The translations under genes and the position numbers were made by a program. DNA of 64,000 nt, from positions 21,916,742 through 21,980,741 of the forward strand of contig NC_045141.1 in NCBI RefSeq assembly GCF_008831285.2, given 5' to 3'. A model generated the notes under the pieces. The model was given only the letters and a program-made list of their open reading frames with translations, was not told where the DNA came from and did not search any database. The stretch comes from Nymphaea colorata (lineage: Eukaryota > Streptophyta > Magnoliopsida > Nymphaeales > Nymphaeaceae). Shown in pieces: positions 21,105 to 34,803 of this stretch (positions are counted from its first letter, which is position 1; each line of letters begins with the position of its first letter).

Positions 21105-24100
21105 GTATGGAGCAGAAAGCTAGCATTGGAACCTCGAATAGGCCCACGAATATGAACTCCTTACGAGTTAATTAGGCTAACCGGAAAAGGGCTCCAGCTC
21201 CAACTAGTAAGTTCCAGGGATGGTTTCTTCCATGTGAAGGTCTCCAAAATAGAGAACTCCCTCTATTTTGCCCTTGTATTTAATGAGGAAATAGATCAAA
21301 GACACTATTTTGCAACTCTATGTCAAGATGAACATTGAAAGATTTTCAAGTAAAGAATTGAAAGATCTTCAAGTAAAGATGAAGTTTTTTAGCTGGTCGG
21401 GTTAGACGGCTATAAAAAGACATGTCTTGAATTCAATTTTCGTGAGTGGTATGTCTTTGTCTAAGTGATAGGGCACAATACCTAAGTTGAATAGTCATCA
21501 CTAATGCTGAAGCAACCCAAGACCTAAACAGTGAAATGTGCAAGCCTGTTATTGTTGTATTGGTGCACGAAATTTTTGTGCGCCAATAAAGTTAGTGACT
21601 AAAATACCTTAAATTCACACACACAAAAAAAAAAAGAAAACTTTTGGTAAGGATAAAAATGAAATTAAAAAAATAAAAAGACTAAAAAAGACCCTTCTTT
21701 TTTAAAAATTACTAAAACGTCCCCTATGCTATTACGACATATATATGGGTTGCGTGTACACATGCAACTCAGTCCAAAAGGGGTGAGGGTTAAAGCCCTC
21801 CGGTGGGTTGTTAACCTCCCACTCACACTCACCCTGAAAGACAAAACGTAGCTAACAAACTGACCTCAATGTTCAGTTTTTGTTGAAAGATCTTAATGCC
21901 CTCTTCTCACGCCCATATCAGCACATCATATTGTGTTCTTCCTCAATAATGAACGGTCTGAACAACTTCTACCGTGCTAATTTAGCTACCATCTGTCCCA
22001 CCAAATGCCGACCACCAATTTTTTACACCTAAGCAGCGTCGTCATCATGGTCGATGAATTGATCTCTCAACGAGTTAGATGAACATCCCTCAGAAAATTG
22101 CGAGTTGACTCTGTCCTGATCGAATGCGTAGTGTTAGAGAGCGGGACTAAATACAAACGTAGCATCAGCACCCCTAAGCAACGACCCTTCTGATACAATT
22201 CCAAAAATAACTCAAGTACTGAGCTGCAGATCAAAAGCTTTAGGTGAAAGTCTCGACAAATTTGCTTACGCACAGTATGGCTTTTGAAAACCACCTAATA
22301 TTAATGGAGTTTTTCCGATTGTTGCCTCACAATGATGCCACTTCGCATCACCAAGCGTGCTTCTTCAGCTCGTCACCCTCATTTAGGAATCGGTCGACCA
22401 AAATTCTCTGGCTCTCTTCTTTCCATTTGCCGGTTTTTGGAATAGGAAGAATGAAGAACGATCTAGAGACAGAGTCTCAAGGGAACGCCTCACCCGACGA
22501 AGCGCAATTCTTGAAAGTTTTGTCCATGCCATGCATCCCTTCCACTGGTAGGTGGCGTTTTGGCCGCCTAATTCCCAACTTGTCCTTTAAAATAAAGTGG
22601 AAACTGAAAGAAAGGTGGGGAACTACATATTCCCATATCATAAAAAATCAGAAGAATCAATTGGTTATTTCGTTCTTTAATATATAAGAACCATTAATTA
22701 TATATGTTATTGTGTTTCTGTACAGGCTTTTCCCTTCACTGAAGAGAAGAATTATTAGCATCAAAGGGATTAACTCCCACAAAGCCCTACCCAGCCCTAC
22801 GCAGTAGTTGGTATGTCCTAATCTGTTTTATATCCCAAACAAGTCCAGAGGCCTAAAACTATATGTTTGACGTGATTTTTACCTAATCCAAGCACTTGCC
22901 TGTCTTTAGTTTTTCTTTGTTTCAGTAAAATTTACGAAAGAAATTAATTAGGCCTTCCTCTTAAGTTAACATTTTTTTTTTACATAATATGAGTTCATTT
23001 TTGCTTACTTGGAAACATATTTAAGCATTAAAATAATCAGTCTTAAAAATTTGTTATTAAATGAATTAAAAGATCCTGACTACAGGTTAATTTAGATCAG
23101 TTAAAAAAAACATGCAAAACTATGTTAAGCACCCAATATATACCAAAGATAGACCAGTGTTAGGGATAAAGAGAATTTGACAGTGTAAGGCTGTTCAAAT
23201 TGTAGCTACCAGGATCCAGTTTATCTTTCTCTGTATTTTTTTTTATAGGAGAAATCCTTGCATGTGCAAGTAGTTGACACAGTAAGGGCTCAGGCTCTCT
23301 AGAGAAGCGGCAGGCAGAAAATCTTCTCGATTACGATATCTCTTTAGTTGCAATTGTTTATTGTTTTCTAATATATCGATCATAAGCTAACGCCGATCAG
23401 GAGAATCTTTTGCATTTCCATAACACAGTTTACAAAAAAATGAACATGTGAAATTCAAATGACTTGAATTCCAGACTCTGTTAGGCCACTTGATGTAGGC
23501 TGACAGACCAGCATTTACATCAAGATTGGTGCTGCCCATCTTGGGTTCCGCTTTGCGTGAAATCGTTTGATTTCTTAAGATTATTGTGCCAATAAGCCGT
23601 CATCACAAGTGGCGTTACTGTAGTTATCAAAAAATGTTAATCCTTGGGCTTAATGAAGTCACAGAGGAACTTATCATCATTCCCAGATGCTGAAGAACAA
23701 TTGCCCATTTCAATAAACGTTGGGAATATAGAAAAGCTAGTCTTCTCTGCTGGAAGTCTTTCAGAAAAGGTGATGAAGATTCTCCATCAACGAATAAAGT
23801 GAAAAATGCAGTACTTGGCTTTAAACATGCATCCTGTTCTGTACCACATTCATGTAACAAAAGAATATATATATATTTATAGAGAGAGAGAGAGAGCAGG
23901 GGAGAGAATTTCTGAACATATCGTAGGGAAGAGATTCTAACCTTGTCTGGTACAAAACAGCCAAGCAGGCGGACTCTTGTATATGAACTTGCAGCTGCAA
24001 ATTTACCATATTATATTCAACATAAGCATCAAATCCGTATCCTATTTCCTGATCACACCTTCACTGTACTACAAAAAAGAAAAGCCCAACTATTCCACCA

Positions 24101-24263
24101 ATCAGGCCTGTCTTGGATTTGAGCTTACAGTCTGCAGTTTACACCCACTTTCACAAAACTTTATGAAGCACAAAATGATTCCTCAATAAAGATGGAGAAA
24201 TCAAGAGAGAGACAAATAAATGGATTTTATCTCTGTAACATGAATTTTAATCATACTGCGCCA
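21105..24263. other. Intergenic sequence, no gene accepted
   Basis: An open frame of 147 codons lies at 22244-22687 (+), but it has no recognisable domain and no splice context. Minus-strand open frames around 23627-24009 are also unremarkable. A short (GA)n run sits at 23881-23896. The right end holds the 3' region of the RING-H2 gene on the minus strand. Confidence 0.4.
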
Positions 24264-25403
24264 TCACAGTGGAAGAATTGCATTCTTTCCTATGCCATAT
24301 CTAGAGAACAGGAACTTCCCACCGGATAATGGCCTTTTCATCTTCAATGGCGCTCTTACGGAATAAAAATTCTTGCATCTTGAAACCCTCAACCTGCTCT
24401 GCTCCTCAGTTACGGTTTCCGAACATTCAACACCCTCCCCTGTGGGTTCACGTTCAGCATCCTTTTCCATCCGGTTGATCAGTAACATATCAGCAACAGA
24501 CCTGCAATTCATGCTTGAGGAATCCATCGAAAATGACCGCCTTAGAGCTTGAATCTCTTCCTCACTGATCTCAATCAGCACATCTTCTTCCCTACCCAAG
24601 TCGCTTAGAGTTCTTAAAGGAATCTGAGGAACACTACTCATAAATCTTTCTCCATCTTGATCTGACCCACCCGTAATATCTGAGTTCCCCGCACCGGTGG
24701 TGCTGCTCCCAGCATCTTGGACCGCTGGAATTTCAACGCGGGCTCCATTCTCTGGAGAGTTTGTTGGTTCTGCCACCGATTCCTCAGGCACCACTATAGC
24801 GATTTCCGGCGGCGGCAATGGGGGCGAAATTGGAATGGAGTGGTATACAACGCTTGCTCTACAAAGAGGACAACTGGAGTGTGCTTGCAACCATCGATCA
24901 ATACAGGAAAGGTGGAAAGCATGACAGCACTTTGGCAGCAATCGGAGGCTTTCACCTTCTTGAAACTCACCCAAACATACAGAGCAATCAGTGCCTTCAA
25001 TGAGCCCATCACCTTTTTTATACTTGCAAACAGTAATAGATCTTATCACAGATTCATCCAATCCAGAGTTTAGCGCATGCCACGGTTCATATAGAGAAAC
25101 ATGATGAGTTTCGTCAAAACCTGGGTCCCCTTGAGAACGCCTTGTGAATCTATCCCAATTGCCACAGTACTTGGACACTACGGTATAGTAGCTAACAAGA
25201 AGGAAAGCACTGGCAAGGATACCTATGATAGCGATCACCAGAGGCGAGAAACTTGAGCCTGAGTCCTGGTCATCGAGACCAAAGGGGGGAGGAGGGGGAT
25301 ATGTCAGATAGCACCACTGAGGGCAATAGATGCTACAGAAGCGCTGCGAGCAATCTGTTGCATTCGATGGTGGCCATATTGGTTGGTACTCTGGAGAGCT
25401 CAT
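24264..25403 (-). CDS. ATL-type RING-H2 E3 ubiquitin ligase, ATL51/52-like, single exon
   Basis: A 379-residue intronless protein. It has a Cys-rich N-terminus with a conserved [10 protein letters not shown] motif (23-32), then a proline stretch, a transmembrane segment (about 54-77), a [10 protein letters not shown] motif (114-123) and a RING-H2 domain with ligands C140, C143, C159, H161, H164, C167, C178 and C181. The N-terminal Cys motif followed by PPPPP, FxLDD and TM matches the ATL51/52 group as I know it. The protein is membrane-bound, with the RING probably facing the cytosol, and acts as an E3 ligase by family. The long acidic, Ser-rich tail (190-379) includes [20 protein letters not shown] (about 281-300), a segment typical of longer ATLs. 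The start at 25403 is the first Met and fits the relatives. The target protein is unknown. Confidence 0.93.
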   Translation of the reverse strand: MSSPEYQPIWPPSNATDCSQRFCSIYCPQWCYLTYPPPPPFGLDDQDSGSSFSPLVIAIIGILASAFLLVSYYTVVSKYCGNWDRFTRRSQGDPGFDETHHVSLYEPWHALNSGLDESVIRSITVCKYKKGDGLIEGTDCSVCLGEFQEGESLRLLPKCCHAFHLSCIDRWLQAHSSCPLCRASVVYHSIPISPPLPPPEIAIVVPEESVAEPTNSPENGARVEIPAVQDAGSSTTGAGNSDITGGSDQDGERFMSSVPQIPLRTLSDLGREEDVLIEISEEEIQALRRSFSMDSSSMNCRSVADMLLINRMEKDAEREPTGEGVECSETVTEEQSRLRVSRCKNFYSVRAPLKMKRPLSGGKFLFSRYGIGKNAILPL

Positions 25404-26575
25404 TGAATCGAAGCAAATGGGATTAGTCAGTCAACCTACAGAAAGGAAGAGTTGTCACCTGATTCGATGCAATTTGCAGGCGGCGCAGAAAGAAAGAAAC
25501 ATGGCAGATTGCAATGACAGGAGGAACAAACAGAAGGGCGACTCCTAGAAGGTGATTCGTCCTGGAATTGTTCTGAAGGGAACCACTGGAATAATAAAAA
25601 GTCGAAGGCTTTGCAGGAGAATACTGGGTAGGGGAGCAGGGGAGAGACTGAGAAAGGAGCTAAACTGCTCCGGGTTAGTGCGTGGTGACACATATCATGC
25701 CATGGCTTGGCGTCTGAACTGCAGCTTGATGTGATTTCTCTTGAAGTGGGGAATGGGTGGCGATGGTGATATCAGACCAATGAATAGAAAACTATCGGAA
25801 TTTATGTGCTCTACGTTAGGCGTGGAATTTGGAGTGAAACAAGACTATCTTCTACATCTTTAACTTTAAGGAGATAGCTGTTTGGACGTGCTGTCTAAAG
25901 AATAATGGGGAATTTAGGTACAGTGGTGTATGGCCATCTTCTTTGGCTGAACTGGAATCTGGGTCACCTATCTTGGAAATTGGGTGGTTTTGCTTTAGCT
26001 TTTCAAATACTTTTTTCCTTCTTTTTAATTTGTGGGCTTGCCCTCTGCACCATAGAACCTGCTAATTTTTGAAGCTGCGGAGTCAGGATTTGAGAGAATC
26101 AGCGCAGAGAGAAAGAGAAAGGGTTGACGATACCTGTGGACAATCGATTGTCTTTTCTCAACCAATAAATTATGATATCTTGAGTATTGGAATCTTGTGG
26201 ACATCGTAGGCTGATTTTCAAAGATTTTAAGAAACATAAGCTTGCAAGCCGGTGATCTAACAGTTAATTCTGTGTCAAAATTTTAACTTGAAGTTCACAT
26301 GCACATGGTTAAAGGCTCTACAATGCCAGAGAAAATGACAAAAAGCTTTTTTTTTTTTTGAAAAATGCGGGTTGCAGTCAATGATGAGAATGAGAATACG
26401 AGAATTCGTTAGAATTACTTTGAGCCATCAATTAAATTGTCGACGTCCAAAGCATGTTACAAAGTAAATCCTCCTGTTTTCGTTTACACTGAGAAAGTAT
26501 TTTTAATGGGTCAAGCTAATAATCATTCAATTACATTAATTGAATGGTTCAGTGTGGTTTTCATGGCGGCTTTTA

Positions 26576-26583
<8 letters not shown>
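25404..26583. other. 5' region of the ATL51/52-like gene and intergenic DNA
   Basis: GC content stays fairly high to about 25740, which is consistent with a leader. An open frame on the minus strand at 25436-25693 is probably fortuitous or a leader open frame. No other gene is supported. Confidence 0.45.

Positions 26584-26634
<51 letters not shown>
26584..26634. repeat. (AT)n microsatellite
   Basis: About twenty-five AT units preceded by GT units. Confidence 0.93.
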
Positions 26635-26636
<2 letters not shown>

Positions 26637-29600
26637 CTACTTCGGGTCAATCCTCCCCACTATGGTTTGCTGGTCCCTATGATATTCGTATCGTTTGAAT
26701 ATCTTAAAAACTTCATAAGCACGATTACTCGGGTTTGATCCTTTACTTATTTTACACTAAGCAACATAAATTATATTCGGCAATACAGAATTTGCAGAAG
26801 GATTGACAAATTATAGTCCTATATTGGTGAGGGAGTGCAAACGAAGCACCCTCCTCCTAAATTTTGAGGGACCATATACATGCCAATACCATATAATCTA
26901 TAATTTGTTTTATGTTAAAGCAACCTATCACAATCACATCATTATGCTTGGTCGGCAAAAGGAGGTAGAAGAGTTATAAAAATCATATTTCTATTATGTA
27001 GGTGACTCTGCAACCTAAGCAACTTTTTGGGGTCATATCTTCGTGGCCCTTGCCTATTCTAAAACCATTCAATCAGGTGATCATATTGCCAAAATAGTTT
27101 GGCTAATGAGATTAACGTAGTTTATTTAACAAATAATGAATATTAACAAATAAGAACATTTCAAACCTTGCTATTTCAAGGTCTAAGGAAGATCAAGGAC
27201 ATAAAAAATCAGTCGATTTTAAAATGCATCAAAATTTGATGAGCCAAAAAAAGCACAAGTTCGTTTTCTAAATCTAAGCAGGATTTGATGTTAAACCCAT
27301 CTTCAAGAAACTCATTTCCCTTAGCTGGAGGCACACACTTATATATATATGAATGGTGACTCCACTTTTATATATATGAATAGTGACTCTGGCTATTCTG
27401 AATCACGCAACTCTTGACTTATGAGGGTCATCCAATTTATCGCAAAAAAGGTTGAGAGAAAAGAATGGAAAAAGAGTGTGAGCTAATACTAAATGATTCT
27501 TTTTGTTTTTTTCTTACAGCTGTCTCTTATCATAAATTGGATGGCCCTTATTTTATATATATATATAAACAATTGCAGCCGACCAACCGTCATTAGAATC
27601 TGGTTCAATACTTCTTTTTGAGTGTCATATGTAAAGAAAAAGGAGGGAAGAAGTGAACGAAATGACTGGCGCGCTATGTTCAGTGGCCCAGCGTGGGGAC
27701 CCAATACTCCATGGCATCTTCAATATTGGGCAGTAGGTGAAGGTGAGACGAAGCATGCAATCCTCACCGCTCATTCCTACGATGTAGTGTTCTCCATGAC
27801 CCGGACTAATTTAAGAAAGGCTTTTCGTGAAAGACGCTGAAGGCATTTTGTTTTCTTCTTCTTCTTAACTACTAAGCCCCCTGTTAATGGTTCTTCTTTT
27901 TCTTCTTCTTCTATTATATCGTCAAATTAAAGACTTTTAGATTGTAACTGGTAAGGCACTCCAAGTAACGTCATAACCTTCATATTTTTTAAAGTAAACT
28001 TGAACGACGAAAATACAGATATAGTTAGTAAAGATGGACGCGTAAATATCGACGGGTGCGTCTCCTTTTCTGTATTGAGTTTTGTGGTTCACCCATACTT
28101 GACTTTCGAAAGAGTGATTATGACGATAACCCTCAGATCTTATGCATCCAAATAATACATGTACCGCCACTGCGGTGCATATATAAGCATATGATATATA
28201 TTTATATAGATAATGGTAGATACACCGACGAACTTGAACAAAACAAGAGCAACTTCTTGTATTCTTTAGTTGGCAAGAGTTCTAATTTGGATCCTGTAAC
28301 TTTCAGAAATTGTGGTCTTTCAATCGTTTGCTCTTATTAACTGCTCAACCTTTTCTCCGAATAGCAAAAAGAGAAACAGCACCGTTCATTTGGCCATCTA
28401 ATTTAGCGATCTAAAGCAGCAGCTAGCGTGCTGTTTGATGGCTTTACGCGCGTGTCTTGTTGTCACCATCAATTAGATGGACTTTCGAGATGACAATCGA
28501 TCAGCTAAAACACAAAAAATTGGATTTGGATCGGATTTGAAGAAGTTCAAAAATATAAAACCTCAAATCCAAGTACCCAAGCCTCTTTAACCCTTCTCCG
28601 TAATCCACCTAACAAGAGAGCCGAAGCCCCCACCCTTCCCCTTCCCCATGACTCAGGGTGATACACCGAAATTCTTCGACTTGCATATTAGTTCCTGCTT
28701 TTGTAGTACGGAGAGTTACTACCCTCAAACCTTGAAATGAAAACTAACCTCCTACCAGCCCCCACCTGTTCATTTCGCTATCCCTCTTGGGGATCTTCCA
28801 TCATAATTAATTTTTCTTAGTTGCTGATAATTACCAATTAGGCTTGGATAGCAAGTTTTTAACTCCAAGGCAACGTTGACATTCAAACTACCAACAGTAG
28901 TTAACTGAATTTTATGTTAAACTATATCACCATCAAATCCTTTTAATTTTCCAATGCTTGTATCCACCTTAGTAATTCACTTATGCACGTTTTTGTCATA
29001 GTAAAGATAATAGCTAAACAAACAAATAATTGAATGGGCACTATTCCATATTAGGTCAATATCTCAAGATGCTTGCCTTACTATTACTTTCTTTTAATTA
29101 GCCATGGTATTAGTTAATTATTGGTCTTAAAGAGAAGATTTTCCGTGTGAGGCAGAGATAATTAATTGGAAATAGTAAATGAGCTTCCGGCTTAATTTGA
29201 ACTTGTCACTGATCCTGCAGCTTTCTGGAACATCTCATGATATCTTTGACGAACCAAAAAAAATTAAAAATTATGAAGTAAAAACATATGAAAATATGTA
29301 AAAATAAAGAATGTCAACTAAAATGTTCATGTCATGAGGGTAACTCTGAACTCATTTGTTTTTTGATTTTTTAATGAGTTCATCTGACTTTGGGGCAGCA
29401 AAGGAACTGACCTGGTATTGGAATTGAAGTTAGGTCACTTCTTGCGAAGCTTACTCGGCCCATACACGATTCACCTCTGCTCTAAACAGCAACAAAAATA
29501 CTTTGGTATTTAGTAAGAAAAATAGTGTGTTTTTGAAACTCAAGTTCTTAGAATTCATTATCCAAATTATCATACATACTTTTGTTTCAAGAAACATGAT

Positions 29601-30724
29601 ACGACACAGTTTTCTAGAAGAAGAATTTATTCTTGAAACGAGTGTTATAAGAACATGATGTTCTTCTTAGCAGATGCCCTTAAAACAGGTCTAACTTGAG
29701 ACAGCTTATATAAATCCAGCCGGAATTTCAGGTTCAAGCAGGAACTCGAACATTCTCACACTTTTCATTCCAATATTTGATTCCTTGAATCCCATCAACC
29801 ATGTTTAGATTAAAGATTTTGAAACCTTCGCTTTCTTACTTCAGCTTCACACGTCACGTCCCAATTTTCATATGGCTAGCTGGTGGAACTATGCCCCCGT
29901 CCACACTCAAACAGACAAGAAAATTTTTTGCAAGTAAAAAGTAAGAAAACATAAATGCAAGTTGAGTTCTTTGACGATCAAATTTCGCAAGGACGAGACT
30001 GGAGCAGTCCCAACCTTCAGCAAAGAACAACAATGACAATCATAAATCAATTAATAACACTGCCATCAACAACAACAGCAACAATAGTAAAGCTTGAAAC
30101 GATCATGAGAAAATTAGAGGACTGTGTACCTCCGGAGGTCAATTTTTCTGCGGTGATTATGCAATTCCAAGGAAAATGAGTTATCTGAAAAAGAATAGCA
30201 GCAAAGCTTTATGGTCTCATCGTCACTAGGTTCAAAACTTCTCTTCATCCAATGTAAGTGAATGAACAACAGTTCATGCGTTGAAAGGAACGTCGGTAAC
30301 AAACCAAGTGGCGCCAATACCACAAAATCTCTTTATTTTCGTACTGATACTTCAAAAGATATGCTCATTTAGTGCTCAGGTTTTATACTTAGTGCTCAGC
30401 TAAATTTTTTTGATTCCACGGCCGACCTACCCTGTTGGACTTGCATGCACCTTTTGCGTGGTTTAAAGAGAAATAGCGAAAGCAATAGTTCCATCTTTCC
30501 AGACAATGACAAGCAACCTAACCAACAACCCCGGCAAGGAGGACTGGGACGCATATTGCATTTGAAGAACAATATTCCATAAGAAGAAGCGCATGTGCTT
30601 TTTCTTAGAACATACGTATAATCTTGAGATAAATGTTATAAGAACGTTCTGTTCTTGTTCTAGGAAATGCAAAATAATTATAGATGTTATTTCTATATTT
30701 AACAATAAAAAAACATTGGATATA
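26635..30724. other. Long intergenic sequence, nothing recognised
   Basis: AT-rich DNA. A small direct duplication of about 29 bases is seen at 27338-27400 (TATATATATGAAT(G/A)GTGACTC twice). Several open frames of 60-94 codons lack any family feature. No tRNA or structured RNA could be recognised. Confidence 0.45.
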
Positions 30725-30862
30725 TATAATCACTCCATCTTCTCCTGCACAAAAAAAATGTATATTTTACTGTGATTCTTCTTATGACGTACATATAATC
30801 ACTCCATCTTCTCTGGCACAAAAAAAAAATGTATATTTTACTGTGATTCTTCTTATGACGCA
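30725..30862. repeat. Tandem duplication, two copies of 69 bp
   Basis: The segment TATAATCACTCCATCTTCTC...TTCTTATGACG occurs at 30725-30793 and again at 30794-30862 with only a few differences, mainly A-run length. It is a recent local duplication. Confidence 0.85.
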
Positions 30863-33800
30863 TATGTGCTGATGAGTGACAGTAACGGAGTGCATGCGAG
30901 TGCGGCTGCTTTTCATGCTTAATTCGGTCAAATTATTCTGATCAAGCTTGGGGAGTTTAAGTTGAAACATGAGGGAACAGTGCATACAAGGAGCAGCTAT
31001 TAGCTGGGGACTAGCTTATCTTAGTGCATGCATCAACTAATTATGAAGCCCATGCGCCCAGACACGGCCTCCCTTCAGTATTAATTCCATCGCCATGTTA
31101 AAACTGCAGACGTCTCTAAGCGTGTGTATTTCACCATGACACGCTTTTTTTCTTTTCCACCTTAAAAGATTCAGAGTTTGTGACTTTGATTTACTCGGTA
31201 ATTATGTCGCGGGAATGTCAACCGATTGCATTCAAATAGGATATACCATTAATCGCTTCCGTTTTGTAGATATTCATACATTGACATTCGAATACTAACA
31301 GAGGAAAGTCATATCTGAATGTAAATCTGAATTCTAATTTCATAATCTGAATCTAATTTTATATTCATATCCAAACTCGAATCTGACCAATTTTCATCAT
31401 CATCTAAAACTAAATTTGATCTAAACCCAAATCTTAATCCGATTAGATATTTATATATATCTGAATCTGACAGATGTTATTTCTTAAATCTGAATTTGAT
31501 TTGATTTCTTAATGAGATATGAGTTTTTCTTCACATCTGCTTTTTTTGGAAACGGTTCAATCAAATTATTCAACTCAAATCGGATATATTAATATTCCTA
31601 AGTTGCAACTGCGCAATCGCCTAGACAAGATCCCTCTTAAGTCAACTCAAATGTGGAATGAATACATGAGGACACGCCAACTCCACCAGGTAATCGCACC
31701 AAAAAAATTATGAAGTTATAGTTCAGAATTTAATATTTCAGCTTTCTTTTTTCTTTTACTGCTACCTCCCTTTGATGCAATCTTCACACCCTTACCCCCA
31801 AAACCTAAAAGTCAGATTTTGGATCGCCTTATTCGGACATACACATAATCTCACTAAATTTGGATCTTTGAATTTTCGGTACTCGCAAAGACCTGTCTAC
31901 GGATCCAAATGAAATATGGAAGACATGAAAAGTTGGTTCTCCTAATCATAAAACGCGTTAATCAGTTGTTGGAATGTAAGTCGTGAAATTTATGGGTGTT
32001 GTAGTTAGTATTGGTTTATTAACTATGGCATGAATTGGATGGTATAACATGATGTGCTCCTGAATTTAAAAGTAGAGAACAATATATGTGTCGTCATTTT
32101 TTTAAAATCAGTCGAGACGAGTTGAATCGGCCTATTCAGGCCAATTAGCCGATTCAGCCGGAATTCAGATCGAATCCGCTGTGGCCCGACCTTTCTGCAG
32201 ATAGTCTCTGAAAGCCTTACAAATCTAACCCAAAGATTAGGGCATGTTTATTACAGTACTTCACAGCTCTGCCTCAATTTTTGCAATAGGTTCATGGGAT
32301 GGTAACAAAATGTTATTATCACCAAATATCGGCTAATAAAATTATTATATGCCGGTACATAAACCTGCCCAGAATTGGAGCCGATTCCGTAATCTGCCCC
32401 AATTTTTTAGTCAATTTTAGGACAATTTATGGAATAATGCTAGAATAATATTTCATGGAGGTGCCCCAATTTTAAGGCAGTTCATAAAATAGTAAAATAG
32501 TATGTAACTATTCTATTAATCAAACGACGTCTAAAAGACCGGTATGGATGCGACGGGCTGTAGGATTCAAAGGCCCACTTCTATTCAAAACGGGAAACTA
32601 ATCAAAGTCAAACGAACATTCAGGCTCGTTCTTCTCTTTCACCATGTTTTTATCAGCCTGTAAATATGTTTATCATCGGCTATTTACGAAAACCTGTTCC
32701 TGGTATTGAAATGATTTTACTGAAAATCTGGGTGTATTTTTATTAACTCATTGATCTTTAATCACCCTAACGTGACATCCAAATATGAAAATTCATATTC
32801 ACCTTCATGCCTCAAATCAAAACACACATCCAAAGCCGAGATAAAAAAAAGCTAGTCGCAAGGCCCACGGTTGTTCTTAAGGCTTCTAAAAGATCTTATT
32901 ATTGCCATTGCTAAACAGCCCTTAAGCGTGTAAGAGGGTTACTTTTTCTGTGATTTTCAAGCAACTCTCCTGGATACGAAACTTTGAAGCATCCAACTAA
33001 AATGCAATTTTTACGTGTCTTCAAAATTTCCTTTACATTAGGACCTACAAATGATGGGTACTTTGAGAAAAGTGACCGAAGAGGTGTTAGATTCTCGTTC
33101 TTTGGAAACGCCAAGAACAGATGCCCTGTTTCAAGAGTTTCAAAAGCAGAAAGACAATGGCAGAGGCAGATGAGGCTTTCGCATACAGACCACAAATTGT
33201 TTACTATATATTATTGGCTCATAATCATTCTTTTATTTACATATTGGTGTCTTTTAAAGGTCTACAATGTGAAGTATTAGTACCCTTTGTTACAAACTGA
33301 ACATGGCCGCTGCCGCATCTGATTCATAACAAAAGAATGTTTTACATAACATGTCCCTAAATCAAACATCCTCAAAGATGCATTCAAGTGAAAATGACGA
33401 TCTGCTGTTACCTTCCTTTGTTCGTTTTACTGCCGAGAGACTTACCTGCGTCCAATGAATCACGCAAGGATAGACACTTGTTACTTTTTTGCAGTTCTCA
33501 GAAACCAAAGGTGCTATATTGGAAAGTCGCAAAAATGAGGTTATCTTTCGCATTTATGACAAAAGTTTCCCCATTAATAAGTAATTCATGAAGCCCACCT
33601 GGAACATGCTTGAGCTGTAGATATGCTCGAATTTCACTTTGCACAAAGTGCTTTATGTAAAGCTGAAACAGGTGAACTTAGGAAGGAAGTAAGGAATCTA
33701 CGTATCAAGTGCTCTTTCTCAATTGATTTTCTCTTTAGTTTATACAACCAAATTCATGAACTGAATGAAGGAGGGTAAGGCCAAGGAGTTGTGAAAATTA

Positions 33801-33871
33801 TTTCTTCAATCTCCTTGCTCTGCAAATCCCTTTCCACAAACTCATACTCAATCGTGAACCAGCAAAAAGAG
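30863..33871. other. Intergenic sequence upstream of the tetraspanin gene
   Basis: The region at about 31200-31560 has many degenerate CTGAAT/AATCTGA motifs, probably a decayed transposable element. The open frames at 32911-33195 (-) and 32984-33280 (+) overlap each other and have no domain. The last few hundred bases should hold the tetraspanin promoter. No TATA box was chosen. Confidence 0.4.
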
Positions 33872-34803
33872 ATGCCAGTGGTCAGCAATGTGCTTGGAGC
33901 CGTCAACTTCGTCGCTATGCTTCTGTCGGTACCGGTCATCGGCGCCGGAGTGTGGCTGACGATGGAGCCAGACAATGCATGCGTGAAGATCCTTCAGTGG
34001 CCCGTGATCATACTTGGGATTCTGATCTTGGTCGTTGCACTAGCTGGACTCGTTGGCGGACTTTGGAGAATTCATTGGCTTCTATTATTTTACCTTGTAG
34101 CGATGCTCGTGCTCATAGCATTGCTCCTGGCCATGGTGCTCTTCGCCTACTTTGTGACGGATAAGGGAATGGGCCACTCGGTTCCGGGCCGTGTTTACCT
34201 CGAATATCATCTTGACGACTACTCTGGCTGGCTCCGGCGAAGGGTTGAAGGACCGCTGAAGTGGGAACGGATCAAATTTTGCTTGAGCACTTCCACGATG
34301 TGTGCAGAGCTGAACCAGAGCTATCATTTTGCCCAAGACTTCTTCAAGACGTACCTTACCCCCTTACAGGTAACAATCTATGTAGTTTTTGCTATCAATA
34401 TGCTTTATTGCAGAATCTGCAGTCACCCCCATATTTACTAGTGCATGTGATGTTTATGTAATTGGGATGATTTTCTTCATGAATAATGAAGTCTGGATGC
34501 TGCAAACCACCAACCGAGTGTGGCTACACATTCGTGAACCCGACGTACTGGATCAGCCCCATAAGCTCTGCTGCAAATAAGGACTGCATGGAGTGGAGCA
34601 ACGAGCAGACTCAACTCTGCTACGGCTGTGATTCTTGCAAGGCAGGGTTGATCGCCAATCTCAGAAGGGAATGGAGGAGGGCAGACGTCATTCTGCTGTG
34701 CACTCTGATAGGCCTTGTTGTTGTCTACTTGGCGGGGTGTTGTGCATTCAGAAACGCAAAGACAGAGGAGCTCTTCCGAAGGTACAAGCAAGGATATTCA
34801 TAA
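33872..34803 (+). CDS. Tetraspanin (TET8/9-like), two exons
   Basis: Exons are 33872-34369 and 34492-34803, with a 122-base phase-0 GT-AG intron, giving 269 residues. Tetraspanins are four-span membrane proteins that organise membrane microdomains; plant TET8 marks extracellular vesicles. Transmembrane segments are at about 7-29, 43-63, 68-95 and near the C-terminus (about 231-253), with the large loop between TM3 and TM4. That loop carries GCCKPP (168-173), its Cys-rich partners and CxxCKAG before TM4, all plant-tetraspanin signatures. The intron falls just before GCCKPP. A Met 27 codons upstream in frame (33791) was rejected because MPVVSN aligns with family N-termini. The acceptor AATGAAG has a weak pyrimidine tract. 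The usual Cys pair after TM2 is replaced here (GGLWR), so one common palmitoylation site seems missing. Confidence 0.93.

Noticed and set aside
22244-22687. Possible 147-residue gene.
   Set aside because: No recognisable family, ordinary intergenic composition, and no exon-like context.
32911-33280. Overlapping open frames on both strands.
   Set aside because: Neither has a domain, and mutual overlap makes chance likely.
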